The notes: generated by a model from the letters alone, not told the origin. Positions 12,801 through 23,458 are shown, numbered from the stretch's first letter. The stretch is DNA of 64,000 nt from Axinella damicornis (GCA_963931865.1 OZ007506.1:17946653-18010652), one strand, 5' to 3'. Program-made: numbers and translations.

Positions 12801-15156
12801 GCCCGAACGGGGAGGGCCGACAAAGACACACTGCATGATGGTTTTGTCCAGTGATCCTTTCTGCTTCATAGCCAGCTCAAAGGCAGCCAGGTGTCTCTCC
12901 TCACCTATATCTGAGAGTTGGTGGGATGTTGAGAGTGACAGGGAAGGGGAAAGAGGGAAAGGGGAGAGTGGGAGGGGAGGGGTGAGGAGGGAAAGGGGGA
13001 GTTGGAGGGGGGAGGAGGAAAGGGGGGAGTGGGAGGAATGAAGTGTGAGAGGGGAAGGGTGGGGGTAAGGTGACCACTTTTAAACATATCACAAGCATCA
13101 CTCTATGGACACACAAAAGGAGGAGGGGGAGGGGGAGGGGGAGGGGGAGGAGGGGGAGGAGAAGAAAACCGATTTTGGCAGTTTGGCGACTTTCTGGTGT
13201 GATACTTTCGCAACGGTTTTTCACAACACCGGAGTTTTCATGGCCAGGAAAACACTTGAAGATGAATAGTAAGGGCTTATAATATTATTATGCTGCCCAT
13301 TTTTTGAGCATTTTTTGGTATTAGCTTATATATATTGCATGTCCGCTCTATCTACAGACACGTCAGTAAAAATAGTTGTACACAATAATTGGTGCTGGAG
13401 TTGTCTTCCCATTGGCCACCACTGTTCATCTGACAGTACGACAGAATGTGATGTACGTCCCATACGTGCATTAAGGCATCATAAAGTAAGCTTTTGTCCT
13501 ACCACTTGCGCTTCCACGAAATGTGGTTTTCACTCCTCCAAGAAGGTGACAAAACCAGACTTTTGGTCCTCAACTCTAAGAGGTACGGTTCAAGTATTTG
13601 CGGACTGCTAGACCTCTGTCTATGAACAGAGACAGAAACGATGGAGGTCGAAAGTGGAAGACACTGAGGTCAAACTTCCCCCCATTTCAGCATGTACTGA
13701 AAGATCGAGCCAACTATCGCTATTCAGTTCACTCTGGCACTACAACTGGCTATTCAGCTCTCTACACAGTAACAGTACACACCCTACACTGAACAGCAGA
13801 GAAGACTTTGACATCAAGAATTAGTGACCGCTTCTTCACAGCTGTCTCAGTTAGCGCATGCATACAGGTAATTACGCCCATTTAAGTAGCCTATTACAGG
13901 AAGTTACGATTGCCTTAATTAGTTATTTGGAAGTCATTTCATGGGTGTACTATTAATAAACGTGCTGTAGTAGCCTCGTTCCCAGGCGCTCGGTAACTGA
14001 GCACCTGGGAACGAGGCTAGTGCTGTAGGAACCTGTATGGCCCCACCACAAATGGGAGGGGCTACAATTGGGAAATGGGCCCACCCCTTCACAGCACAGA
14101 AGAATACCAATGGAAGAGTAAAGCAACGGTATGACCCTGGACAAGAGTATTGTTCACCCACAGTCATACACTATATATACAAGACTCACCTGATAACTGC
14201 AGGTAGCCAACTTCAACAGTTGCACAGCTTGTAAACATTGATATGTAACCTCCAACAGCAATGATGCAGTTTCTCAGTCCCACCACCAGGCACTCACATC
14301 GAGCTGTGGGCATGTTTCCTAAAACCAGCCATGAGTCAGAGTCGGGATTGTACATGTGAACAGCAGCTGTGGGATTGCCATATGAATCCATCCCACCGAC
14401 AGCCAGCACCCTCCCATTCAAGGTGGTGCAAGTAGACAACACCACTGGTACATCAGCAACACGCTGCCAGACACTGGCTTCACTAGTGTGGGGTGGGGTC
14501 TGTGAGGGAGGGTGACACGAGTGAATGAGGGAGTCCAGGGTGCAGGTGAAGACTGCATGGGTTGAGGTGAAGACTGCATGGGTTGAGGTGAAGATTACAT
14601 GGGTTGAGGTGTAGTTCTTATTAAACCCTCCCAGGAGGTAGAGACGCCCTCCACAGACAGTGGCTGACATGTCATAGACAGGTTCTGGTAGGCTGGCAGC
14701 AGTGTACCACTTTAGAGTGTTCATGTCCATTACCTCCACTGTGGACAGGACTTCTCCCACTCCCTCTCCTCCTGCTGCTATGAGGTAGTTCTGTGCACTA
14801 ATGACAGCAGCCAAGCGTCGCTGGGTGGGCATTGGAGGAAAGACTTTCACCCACTTACCTCCACTGAAACTACGAAGCCGGTTGGTATAGTGTTCACCTG
14901 AATCACCTCCAACTGCAGTTAGTAGATTGTTGACAACTGCCAGTCCAAAGTAACTCTGAGGACACTCTGGCAGTTTACTCCAGTCATCCTTCTCTGAGTT
15001 GTATGCAAACACCTCATGACTATCTTCTGAACTGAAATAGGCCAAACTGCCATGAGCTACAGCTGCACCACGCCACATCTCACATGGTGCTTTTCTGCAT
15101 ATTTCCCAAGTTAACTTCAACTGTTCCCATGGCTGGCCACCACCAACCTCTGCCAT
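3818..15156 (-). CDS. Kelch - Roc-COR GTPase - Death - Death protein (Roco family), six recognised exons
   Basis: Predicted cytoplasmic signalling protein of at least 1,260 residues. Exons in order: 15156-14190 (kelch repeats), 12910-10737 (Roc GTPase plus COR), 8600-8562 (13-codon linker), 8366-8185 and 7386-7278 (Death domain 1), and 4125-3818 (Death domain 2 and stop). Each has usable GT donor or AG acceptor sites. Phases agree at kelch/Roc, linker/Death 1, Death 1a/1b and Death 1b/Death 2. The junction 10737/8600 does not agree (phase 0 against phase 1), so at least one short exon between them is missing from my model. The Met at 15156 follows an upstream in-frame stop (about 15172) and has G at +4. 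Roc-COR-Death order is also found in metazoan DAPK1, but there with ankyrin repeats and a kinase instead of kelch. The alternative is two adjacent genes (kelch, then Roc-COR-Death). Confidence 0.8.
4195..4345. repeat. Dispersed repeat with 'CTACCGTAGTTGC' and 'GCACCTATAA' blocks
   Basis: Related sequence recurs in the reverse or same sense at about 38215-38300, 42650-42705 and 59570-59960. All carry a CTACGGTAG or CTACCGTAG motif, a CACCTATAA or CGCCTATAA motif and, in the longer copies, a trailing CTTTTTCCACT block. No coding content; class unknown. Confidence 0.5.
5869..5886 (+). mobile_element. Possible hAT-like terminal repeat
   Basis: CAGTGGTGGCTCCAGGGG resembles the CAGTGGCGG-type ends I associate with hAT-Tip100 elements. 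A similar end occurs at 28295. No partner end or 8-bp duplication was found, so this is only a remnant candidate. Confidence 0.2.
7278..7386 (-). CDS. Exon: Death domain 1, C-terminal part
   Basis: 109-bp exon coding VERFGKPTWRRLAEAAEDHV and then GGNNLALAQTIAREHP, the helix 5-6 region of a Death domain with the PTWRRLAEA signature. The acceptor is CTCCAG and the donor is CCTG|GTAAGT. The frame differs from the longest open frame through this stretch; it is chosen because it continues the previous exon in phase 0. Confidence 0.78.
8185..8366 (-). CDS. Exon: Death domain 1, N-terminal part
   Basis: Codes a stretch beginning VGDLRDVRSAV and containing GRWQDLGISLGL and LREALKLWLRQSYE. This fits helices 1-4 of a Death-fold domain, including the conserved Trp in the RW position. 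It is bounded by a CTTGCAG acceptor and a GAG|GTAATT donor, and ends in phase 0, matching the next exon. Confidence 0.8.
8562..8600 (-). CDS. Short linker exon before Death domain 1
   Basis: 39-bp exon bounded by CTGTAG and GTAAGC, coding LDLEGVDGTTVL between split Gly codons. It joins in phase to the Death exon at 8366. The exon is too short for ORF callers and is supported by splice sites and phase only. Confidence 0.6.
9263..9313. repeat. Poly(G) tract of 35 followed by two to three TTAGGG units
   Basis: A run of Ts (9248-9262) passes into 35 uninterrupted Gs (9263-9297) and then ATTAGGGTTAGGGTT. The TTAGGG units match the metazoan telomere repeat but are too few to call an interstitial telomere. 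Confidence 0.8.
10050..10580. mobile_element. About 530-bp inverted-repeat element, copy 1 (GGGCGAGCCTGAGCGA ends)
   Basis: One end reads GGGCGAGCCTGAGCGA near 10075, and the other end is its complement, TCGCTCAGGCTCGCCCC, at 10558-10574. The interior matches 54841-55400 in reverse orientation, including an ACATTCTGCCTCCTCGGTGG-type block. No transposase frame. It lies within the intron downstream of the Roc-COR exon. Confidence 0.75.
10737..12910 (-). CDS. Exon: Roc GTPase and COR domain
   Basis: 724 full codons after a split codon. P-loop GPPRSGKSS is about 18 residues after MKQKGSL. The Walker B/G3 motif DTGGQ is about 173 residues further on, and the G4-like motif THKD another 90 on. The COR domain follows, recognisable by its PPSWMIFS start and the VITDPQILFDTNTD stretch, and runs to about residue 520. 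The C-terminal 200 residues are unassigned. Unusual: a Ser/Thr/Gln/Pro-rich insert of about 75 residues sits between the P-loop and G3. The acceptor at 12911-12913 follows a long pyrimidine tract (13080-12917), and the donor GAG|GTACGT lies at 10737. Confidence 0.9.
13971..14019. mobile_element. 49-bp hairpin MITE with perfect 9-bp target duplication
   Basis: TAGCCTCGTTCCCAGG and its complement flank a short loop. GTGCTGTAG is repeated exactly at 13962-13970 and 14020-14028. It lies in the intron between the kelch and Roc-COR exons. Confidence 0.9.
14190..15156 (-). CDS. Exon: kelch-repeat domain
   Basis: About 322 residues starting MAEVGGGQPWEQ. Five or six kelch blades are visible from the recurring GG dipeptides (LLTAVGG, LIAAGG, LYLLGG, VLAVGG, IIAVGG), each followed by a conserved Tyr/Asn and Trp (YNSEKDDW, YNPDSDSW). 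Kelch propellers bind protein partners. A roughly 21-bp tandem duplication at about 14535-14610 inserts three copies of an FTSTHAV-like peptide in one blade loop, a local slippage product. The donor is CAG|GTGAGT at 14190, leaving one base in the codon. That fits the two-base start of the exon at 12910. Confidence 0.88.
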
Positions 15157-15965
15157 TGTCACTGCTCCAGTTCAACTCCAAATCAATGGATCTGCATGAA
15201 AACAAACCACCATGTCAACAATACAATAATTATAGCAATGTCAACAGTACTAGTGTAGCGTGTGTGATACAGCCGCCCTAATATAAAGCATACAACTACT
15301 ACCATGTGCTAACTGTTCAGCACACCTCGGCATGTCAATGCTTAGTTCAGCATCGCATGGGCACCTAGATCTGTCACAGCAAGCTACCTGTTCGAATACA
15401 TGCCACCATATACTGTGCATGAACTGCATGGTTTACCCGAGGCACAGCATGGAGGGTATCACACCTATCCTCAGAGTGGGTTCACACTGGCTGTAATTCA
15501 TTCCGTCACGATACACGCAAGCAATGCAGAATATCGCATTATACTACACGAACAATACCTGTAGGTGAGCAATCCAATATTTCCATGTACTGGACAGCTT
15601 ACTTGTGCATTAATTGCCTCAGGTTGGCTTAACAACGGCCTAGCTACAGCTATACGCTACAGATGTCGGATGTACGTACTGGACATTGACAGACGACATG
15701 GACATTACTCCAAATCGGCGGTGGGTTCGAGCTGGGCTTTGAATTCACTGCAAGAAATAAATCACTGCAAGAAATAAATCGATAAATCGCATAACCTCCG
15801 CGTCAACGTAGTAGATCCTATACATTGACAGACGACATGGACATTGCTCCAAAACGGCGGTGGGTTTGAGCTGGGCTTAATTTGAATTCAAAATGGAGGG
15901 TTGATTCAACCAAAAGTTGTTTGCCTCAGTTGCAGTTTTAGTGATGACTCACCCGATGACTCACC
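15157..15965. other. Upstream region of the kelch-Roc-COR gene
   Basis: Contains the presumed 5' UTR and promoter of the minus-strand gene. A short sequence (ACATTGACAGACGACATGG) is repeated at about 15682 and 15824 with its neighbourhood, a local duplication. No TATA box is obvious and I see no other gene. Confidence 0.4.
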
Positions 15966-17346
15966 CGCCTTTCATAGTTGCTTATCCAATAACAAAAGTA
16001 TGAATAGCTTTTGCCCCACGAAACACACCTAGCGCTAATAGCTGATACATGAAAATGGTAACTTAAGTTCCAATTGATTGTCGATTGTTGGACTTCACAC
16101 GGCAGGAGAACTTTGATGACAACGTTTCGATCAGGCTGTGCTGATCTTCCTCAGGTTTCCTTGTACTGAGTTTGTGCATGAGAGCTGCAGCAACTCAGGC
16201 AACAGAATCTAGGTTAAAACTACCCACAGTGAAGTCGCACCTACTACAGCCACACCCCCTCATGCCCAATGACTCTGAACTTGTGAATGCTAACATCCAT
16301 GGTAACTGTCCAATACCAGGGCGTTACTGAAAACCAGCCCGCTGATGTAACAACCCTGTTAAAAGACATTTATACACAATACGGCAGGACACTGCTCTCA
16401 TCTGTTTGTGTTGGGCTCATCCTCAGACTCACCAAATACTACACAGACTTGTCTAATCTCCTGCCGTATTGGACAGTTACCATCCTTTGTTTCAGGTGTC
16501 ACGTGAACAGTGGTTCTGATCCCCCTGAAAATCTGATCTGGGCTGGATTCAATATGCTGGTGAATCCTAAGCGAATTCAATCTGGTGTATAATTAAACGT
16601 TGCCGTAGGGCTCCTGCTGCTGATTTTTCAGAGTGAATCTAAGTATGGTTGGAAGGTGATGTTGCAGAGCACACTCATAATTCATTATCCGTTCACTCAT
16701 TTAGTCGCATCCACTGGCTGCCTATTCTCAAATCAGATAATCAAGGCTGTTATATATAGTGCTATACGAGCTCTTTCAATTCCAAGAAGATATCTTCGAA
16801 GTAGCGCTGACACTTGGAAAGGCCACTAGCCACATCAAAGTGTCACGTATTGATTCCGGTTGCCGCCATGGGAAAATGTAAACAGATCAGCGACTCTAAT
16901 TAAGAGCATGGGAGTGATGTCATCTCATTAAGGCCACTCCAAGTGGTATATATGTTTCTGGTCAGGGACTTCCCCCAGTAGTCATGCGGGCGGGCGGGTT
17001 CTTAGCAACTCAGCAACACAGCGCAGGTACACTAAACAGGGCCATGACGCGCGTACATGCACACAAGTATGCCACAGATCACTGAAAACGACATGAAAAT
17101 GACATGGAATCACAAAATGGCAAGTTAGCCCACAAAATACGACAGATTTCACAGATGCAGACAGATACGTACACTACTCACGATCACCTAGCTGATTCCT
17201 GACCGAGCTGCTACTACTGCGCATGCGCAGTAGAGCTTGCTCAAATAGTGCTAGTCCCAATACGTCGTACGGGCACTATATAGTGCTTAACACTGGGAGG
17301 CCTAGTACGCAGCGGGCGGTGGACCAGAAACATACAGCTATACAAG

Positions 17347-17730
17347 TAGTCTCGGAACCAGACCCTTCGTGCAGGGGAGGAGGAAAGGGTCTGGGCACCA
17401 TCTTACATTCGAGTTGTCCCCAGGTCGGAATGTTGACCTAACGAATCAGAAGCGTTGATTGCGAATGACGTCAGGGAAATGATTTTTCTCCAGGCTTTCT
17501 GTGTCGCCAGTGACGAGACATGGCGAATCGCTGTGCCGTACCGCGTTACCCGCGAGTGACTGACAAAAGTCGAGGAGAGCAACGAGTAGGTCGACTGTGA
17601 TCGTACGCGTGGTATCGCAGTTGATCGCTAATTACCACACATAATTACGTTCCGTGAGGACAACTCGAATGTAGGAACGTGCCCAGACCCTTTCCTCCTC
17701 CCCCGCCTGAAGGGTCTGGTTCCGAGACTA
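17347..17730. mobile_element. 384-bp MITE with long inverted repeats and 9-bp target duplication
   Basis: Begins TAGTCTCGGAACCAGACCC and ends in its complement; the arms match for about 75 bp. CTATACAAG is duplicated exactly at 17338-17346 and 17731-17739. The homologous site in copy 1 (about 1420-1432) has a single CTATACAAG, which proves insertion after the segmental duplication. Confidence 0.93.
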
Positions 17731-17939
17731 CTATACAAGTTGGAGTGGCCTAATCATGAACATGAATTGTGCGATTTTCATCGATATGAAGTGTCCCAGA
17801 GGCAGATTAGTAGCAATATAGATTCATTCTGATGCCACTAGCAAAATACATTCTGCCTATGCAGATCAGACTTCTTCTATGACACTATAGATCTCAGACC
17901 CAACCCCAGCACTGGATAAACGGTCTGGGAACGAGACTA

Positions 17940-18155
17940 AGGTAAGGCGGGGCTATTCTGACAGTGGGGTAATTCCGACAGTTGGCTGCCATTTTAACAG
18001 ACAAAGTTTGGTAATTCTTCTGTGGTACCGCAGGGTAGGTTGAGTGTCAGCCTACCTTGCGGTACCACAGAAGAATTATATACCAAACTTTATCTGGTAA
18101 CAAAGGCAGCCAACTATCAGAATTACCCCACAGTTGGAATAGCCCCGCCTTACCT
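17940..18155. mobile_element. 216-bp hairpin MITE inserted at a TA
   Basis: Ends are AGGTAAGGCGGGGCTATTC and its complement, with long arms around a short loop. Removing the element and one TA restores exactly the flank seen in copy 1 near 2249 (GAGACTATATGG). A TA duplication is typical of Tc1/mariner-like elements. A lone arm of the same family lies at about 18272-18333. Confidence 0.85.
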
Positions 18156-18576
18156 TATATGGAAGGAGCCAACACATTTTCGCTCCCTGGAGCTACACTG
18201 TAATACCCGCAAAAGTGCAATTCCAAGACTGATCTGGACCAACTCGAGCTGGTCCAGATCGCTAGATCAGTTTAAAATGGCAGCCAACTGTCGGAATTAC
18301 CCCACCGTCGGAATAGCCCCACCTTACCTTACAGTCCAGTGGCCGGCATGGCCCAGCCCAGTAGACAGCCTCAGCCTAGCCACAATCTTGCATACGGACT
18401 CGAGAGAGTCTGACAGGCTACTCAATTCCTCCTGTCTTTTTGAACTAGCTGTGTGCAGACACGTTCGACCTTTACACTCACATATTCTCACAGAACTGCA
18501 TATGGGCAAGCGGCAGGAGCGCTCTCAGCCTCTCTCTCGTTCTCTAGCTCTACGCACTACTACTCCGCCACTGAAA

Positions 18577-18604
18577 AATTGGGCGGAGCAAAGCCTTTTA
18601 TAAA
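18577..18604 (+). promoter_or_regulatory. Candidate core promoter of EXTL3-like gene A
   Basis: An inverted CCAAT motif and GC box (ATTGGGCGG, about 18578-18586) are followed by a TATA-like TTTTATAAA at 18596-18604, about 78 bp before the start codon at 18682. Position and motif order suit a TATA promoter with a short leader. There is no transcript evidence. Confidence 0.45.
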
Positions 18605-18681
18605 CCTTACAACGCCGTATAATTCCGGATACTCCTTTCTACAAGAAGAAGAACTTCAAGAAGACCCCGCACACATAGTAC

Positions 18682-21600
18682 ATGCTCGGCGTGGGTGACT
18701 ACTGCAGGATGGCTTTACTGCGACAGAGACTGCCGAAGATGATGTGTATGATGTGTACAATTTCTTGGATATTCCTCCTATCACTCTTCGTGTTCTACTA
18801 CAAAGTATACATTCGTTCGCATGGTGGGAGTTCGGGGGTGGACACCAGACACGAAGATGGCGAGCTGCTAGTTCATCAGACGGTGGTGATCAGCGAGAGA
18901 CCAAGTGTCGGAGGCTGTAAGCACACATGTTCGAACATTCTCATCAACTATTCCAGATGCCCAATTAACAAGCCATTTCTAGTCTACATTTACAATAGCC
19001 ACATGCCAGATTTCTTTTCATTCAACCGACCCCAAGTTTTAAAACACTTTGAATCTAGCTTAAGAAAGAAGCACTCGTTGACGTCCAATGCCTCCAAGGC
19101 ATGTGTGTTTGTATTGTTAATGGGGTATTCTACAACACGACGAGAAGAGTTTGACCAACACTTGCGGAGCTTGCCCCACTGGAATGGTACCGGGCAGAAC
19201 CACGTCCTAATAGATGTCTCCAATCTAGAGCAGCAATCTGGGATCCTCTCTGTAGCAGACACTGGCACTGCAGTTGTGGTGAATACGTTCGTTACTGCAG
19301 AACAGCAATGCTGTCCCCATATCTTAGCCCCTCCCATCCTGTCCGTAGAGTTGCTAGAGTTTGAAGATCCCCGGATGGACCCACTGGATATGTTCTCAAT
19401 CAACAGGCAATATCTCTTGTATTTTGAGGGAGCAGTTTTGCAGGACAGCACACAAAAAGAGGATCAAGGAACCTTTCGTCATCACTTGGACTTCAATAGG
19501 AGACTGGATGTGAAGGTGAAAGTCCATATTGACACAAAGTGTTCCAACTCTGTCCGTGGTGCATTGGATGGTGAATGGAGCCTCTGTGGTACATTGATTC
19601 ACCGCATCAACAGCTGTGGTCAGTCCAACTTTTCTCTGGTGCTGGGAGGCACTCGTGGTGAGATGGGTGTACAGACGTACGCTCGTCTTATCGAGTCTCT
19701 CAGGTGTGCTTCCGTACCTGTGGTAGTTGGAATTGACAGACTACCGTTTGATGGGGTCATTAACTGGCATCGGGCAGCCATATTACTTCCAGCTCTACGT
19801 CTGAGGGACGTGGTCCACATCATATCTTCAGTGAGGACTGAGACTATCGTAGAGTATCGCAGACAGGGGAGGTTCCTACTGGAAACCTATTTTACCTTGG
19901 AAGAGCAGGTGTTAGACATGGTGGTTGCCATGGTCAGGTCAAAGTCCCTCCATCCCCCTCCCCCTGCTGCTGACTTTATTGGTACAATGCTGGCCTTAAA
20001 GGGTCCCAGCTCACTCTTCCCCCCCTCCCCAAGGTTTCTGAACAACTTCTCCGTGTATACAGAGGAATTCTGGAACTCCCCTCCCGGCCCTTTCTACATG
20101 TACCCAGTGACTCCGTTCCGTTCCCCCTACTACCCCAGTATGACATGGAAACCAGTTGTTGAGAAACAGAGCACACCTGGTGATGAAACCAATGTCATTA
20201 ATCACTTTATTGAGGGGCTAACTCATGAGCCATACCGGCAACAGCTGCATGGCCACTACCCCCACGAAGGGTTCACACTAGTAACAATGACGTACCACAG
20301 AAACGAACGCCTGCTGGAGTTTCTAGCATCTTTTGAGGGATGTCCGTACCTTGCAAAGGTGGTGGTGGTCTGGAACAACGAGGAAGACCCTCCCAGTAAC
20401 ATGACGTGGCCTGATATTGGTGTGCCAGTTGAGGTGAGGTGCATGTGTGTGTGAGGGGATTATTCCTTACTAACACTACACACTACACACACACACACAC
20501 ACTCGCAGGTGGTACGTGCAGGTCGTAACAGTCTCAACAATCGCTTCCTCCCGCTCACCAACATCCAGACAGAAGCCATACTCTCTCTGGACAACGACCA
20601 GGAGCTCTCCCATGAGGATATCGAGTTTGCATTCAGGTAACAAGTGCACCCAGCACTTACTGTGTCTCCTTCCCTCCTTATCCTTCCTCCTTCCCTCTCT
20701 CCCTCGTCTCCCTCCCTCCTTGCCTCCCTCCCTCCATCCCTCCCTCTCTCCCTGCCTCCCTCCCTCCCTGCCTACCTCCCTCCATCTCTCCATGCCTCCC
20801 TCACTTCCTCCCTCCCTCCCTCCCTCCCTCCCTCCCTCCCTCCCTCCCTCCCTCCCTCCCTCCCTTCCTCCCTCCCTCCCTCCCTCCCCCTCCCTTAAGC
20901 TTAACTTCCAGCTCATCAGCTGTTGATAGTGCACAGTGCGTGCAGTGAGTACAAGGAAGAGACAATTTGTCACTTGACGCTATGCAGTTACGTCATCTCT
21001 TCCCTCCCTCCCTCCCTCTCTGATGCATCCCCTCTCTCTCTCTCCTCATATCCCTCTGCCCTTTCTCTAGGGTGTGGCGTGAGAATCGGGACAGGATCAT
21101 CGGGTGGGTGGCACGCTACCACCACTGGGACGAGGATGGAGGACGGTGGCTGTACGGCACCGGGCTCACCTGCCAAGTCTCTATGGCCCTTACTGGGGCA
21201 GCCATGTTCCACAAGGTGAGTAGCTACAATGCCTTTTTGGGGCGGTGCAGCACCACTTGGATTGTCAGGTGTACCACTTGGATGACAATGGCATCCAATT
21301 ATGTACCACTTGGAAGTATAGCTAATTAGCTATTTGTACTGCTGTAGCGTTTCATTGACTTGCGTAAGTGGATACTGACAGGTTTGTTTATCTCAGCATC
21401 ACACAAATACCAAGCCTGCTCATAACAATTTATATGTATCCCCTCCCTCCTTCTCCTCACTCCCTTCCTGTCCCTCCCTCTCCCTCCCTCCCTCTCCCTT
21501 CCTCCCTCCCTCCCTCCCTCCCTCCCTCCCTCCCTCCCTCCTTCCCTCCCTCCCTCCCTCCCTCCCTCCCTCCCTCCCTCCCTCCCTCCCTCCCTCCCTC

Positions 21601-23458
21601 CCTCCCTCCCTCCCTCCCTTCCCCTTCCTCCCTCCCTCCTTTCCTCCCTCCCTCCCTCCCTTCTCCCGCCCTCCCTCCCTCCCTCCCTCCCTCCCTCCCT
21701 CCCTCCCTCCCTCCCTCCCTCCCTCACCTCCTTCCCTCCCTCCCTCCCTCCCTCCCTCCCTCCCTCCCTCCCTCCCTCCCTCCCTCCCTCCCTCACCTCC
21801 TTCCCTCCCTCCCTCCCTCCCTCCCTCCCTCCCTCCCTCCCTCCCTCCCACCCTCCAGTACTACAGCTATGTGTACAGCTACTGGATGCATCCGAAGATC
21901 AGAGAGATGGTTGATGAAAGGATGAACTGCGAGGACATTGCAATGAACTTCCTCATTGCCCACATCTCCAAGAAACCACCAATCAAGGTACAGCATTCCA
22001 TGTCTCTCAACACACACAGGCAAAGCTTTTGATCTCACATTCGTCCTTCCTTTGGTCATGGCCCTAGTTAACATTATCTCCAGTGATCTCATTAGTCTCC
22101 AGTAATCTCCAGTAATCTCCAGTAATCTCCAGTAATCTCCAGTAATCTCAAGCATTCTCCAGTAATCTCCAGCATTCTCCAGTAATCTCCAGCATTCTCC
22201 AGTAATCTCCTGTAACATTTTGCAATCAACAGACTGGTAACTAAAACAACACTGGTCCACCCACTACTGGTTCAGTGACCTCATCCCAGTAAACTCCAGT
22301 AATCTCCAGTAATCTCTCCAGTAACATTTTAACAACACTGGCCCACTACTTGTTCAGTGACCTCATCCCAGACCTCAACCTACCTGCTTGTCTCATTCCT
22401 GGACCCTTTGAATGGGGAATGAGACTACTATAGGTCTGGGCATGAGGCAAGATGAGCATTAGGTTTGGGAATGAGGCAGGATGAGCATTAGGTTTGGGAA
22501 TGAGGCTGTAGGTCTGGGATGTGGCTGGATGAGCATTAGGTCTAGGGGCCAGGCTGGATGACCATTAGGTCTGGGATGAGGCTGGATGAGCATTAGGTCT
22601 GGGGGCCAGGCTGGATGAGCATTAGGCCTGGGGGCCAGGCTGGATGAGCATTAGGTCTGGGGGCCAGGCTGGATGAGCATTAGGTCTGGGATGAGGCTGG
22701 ATGAGCATTAGGTCTAGGGGCTAGGCTGGATGACCATTAGGTCTGGGTAGCCTCAAACCCAGGCACAGAGGAGGAAGAGCGCCTGGTATCCACTGTTTGC
22801 GCGTGCGCTTAATTTCCCGACATTCCGGGAATCCCGGATAAGATCGCGTCATTCACGTGGCTTGTTGACGTCAGATACGTGTTCGTAACCGTATCACAAT
22901 CATATTTTGGCAACTTTATTCAAGATCTAGACAAGGCTGTTTAGTACCTTCAGCGACTTGGGTGTGCAGCGATGATGCTTGAACCCGAGCAGAGGGCATC
23001 TTTGAAGTGAGTATACGAAGAGACTCTGTCTACGCACTGGTTTTGGTGTTATACCATTCGTGTTTGATGTGAAGCTTGCCCGAGATGACAGCGAGGCTAT
23101 AGGTCTGAGGATGAGACTGGGTGAGATGTGCTTACCAGAGTATATCAGGAGATGATGTTAACCTCTATTTACTGCAGTTCCTCCTAAATATAGATAATGG
23201 TTCCCACTCACAGCCTGGGATTGAGTTTGATCCTCTGTTTGCCTGAATCTCTCACCCCTCTCTCAGATGGACTCCAAAGGAGACCTCCACTGCCACGATT
23301 GCCACTCCGGCCTCTCCACCACCCGGGGGCACTACGAAGAGAGGGACACCTGCATTAATCTCTTTGCAAGAGCATGGGGCTACACTCCCCTGCTGTGGAC
23401 ACAGATGAGAGCTGAACCCACTGTTGGAAGTAATAAGTGCTTCCCCGACTCCTTGTGA
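18682..23458 (+). CDS. EXTL3-like exostosin glycosyltransferase (GT47 + GT64), gene A
   Basis: Six exons: 18682-20433, 20509-20636, 21071-21215, 21859-21987, 23267-23458; the last four code the GT64 part and all join in phase, giving about 781 residues. (Five blocks are listed; the first is the long GT47 exon.) The N-terminus carries a type II signal anchor at about residues 20-40, so a Golgi enzyme. The GT47-like region covers about 80-430. The GT64 domain starts near [11 protein letters not shown] (about 535) and contains SLDND (DxD metal site), GRWLYGTG and a C-terminal CHDC...[14 protein letters not shown] block that resembles the vertebrate EXTL3 end. Family role: GlcNAc transfer in heparan-sulfate chain initiation. 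The N-terminal stem is shorter than in vertebrate EXTL3 (about 919 residues). The motif reads DND followed by Q where gene B has DDDI. Confidence 0.88.
20658..20896. repeat. CCCT/CCTT tetranucleotide array in intron 2 of gene A
   Basis: Imperfect (CCCT)n and (CCTT)n homopyrimidine array between exon 2 (ends 20636) and exon 3 (starts 21071). Long open frames in the array, on both strands, are composition artefacts. Confidence 0.95.
21437..21856. repeat. CCCT array reaching the acceptor of exon 4, gene A
   Basis: About 420 bp of (CCCT)n with few interruptions, ending directly in CACCCTCCAG|TACTAC, so the array itself is the polypyrimidine tract of exon 4. Confidence 0.95.
22085..22745. repeat. 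Two minisatellites in the last intron of gene A
   Basis: 22085-22215 is a 10-bp repeat of CAGTAATCTC type. 22430-22745 is a roughly 30-bp repeat built on GGCTGGATGAGCATTAGGT. Both are non-coding and lie in the 21988-23266 intron. Confidence 0.85.

Larger units (their letters stand above)
15966..18510. repeat. Segmental duplication, copy 2
   Basis: Colinear with 1-2520. It lacks the 59-bp and 579-bp insertions of copy 1 but carries a 384-bp element (17347-17730) and a 216-bp element (17940-18155). It also has a unique piece near 16078-16160 that copy 1 lacks. The copy ends about 170 bp before the start codon of the first EXTL3-like gene. Confidence 0.9.

Noticed and set aside
13315..13792. 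Plus-strand frames of 64-98 codons between the kelch and Roc-COR exons
   Set aside because: Lie in the intron joining two phase-compatible exons; no recognisable domain.
21326..21925. Long open frames through CT/GA arrays (PPSLPPSL and [10 protein letters not shown] peptides), also at 20476-20973, 26117-26704 and 27763-28008
   Set aside because: The frames come from tetranucleotide and minisatellite arrays in introns; only short edges overlap real exons.
22085..22745. Regular repeats resembling a CRISPR array at first sight
   Set aside because: Units are contiguous without unique spacers and lie in a spliced animal gene.
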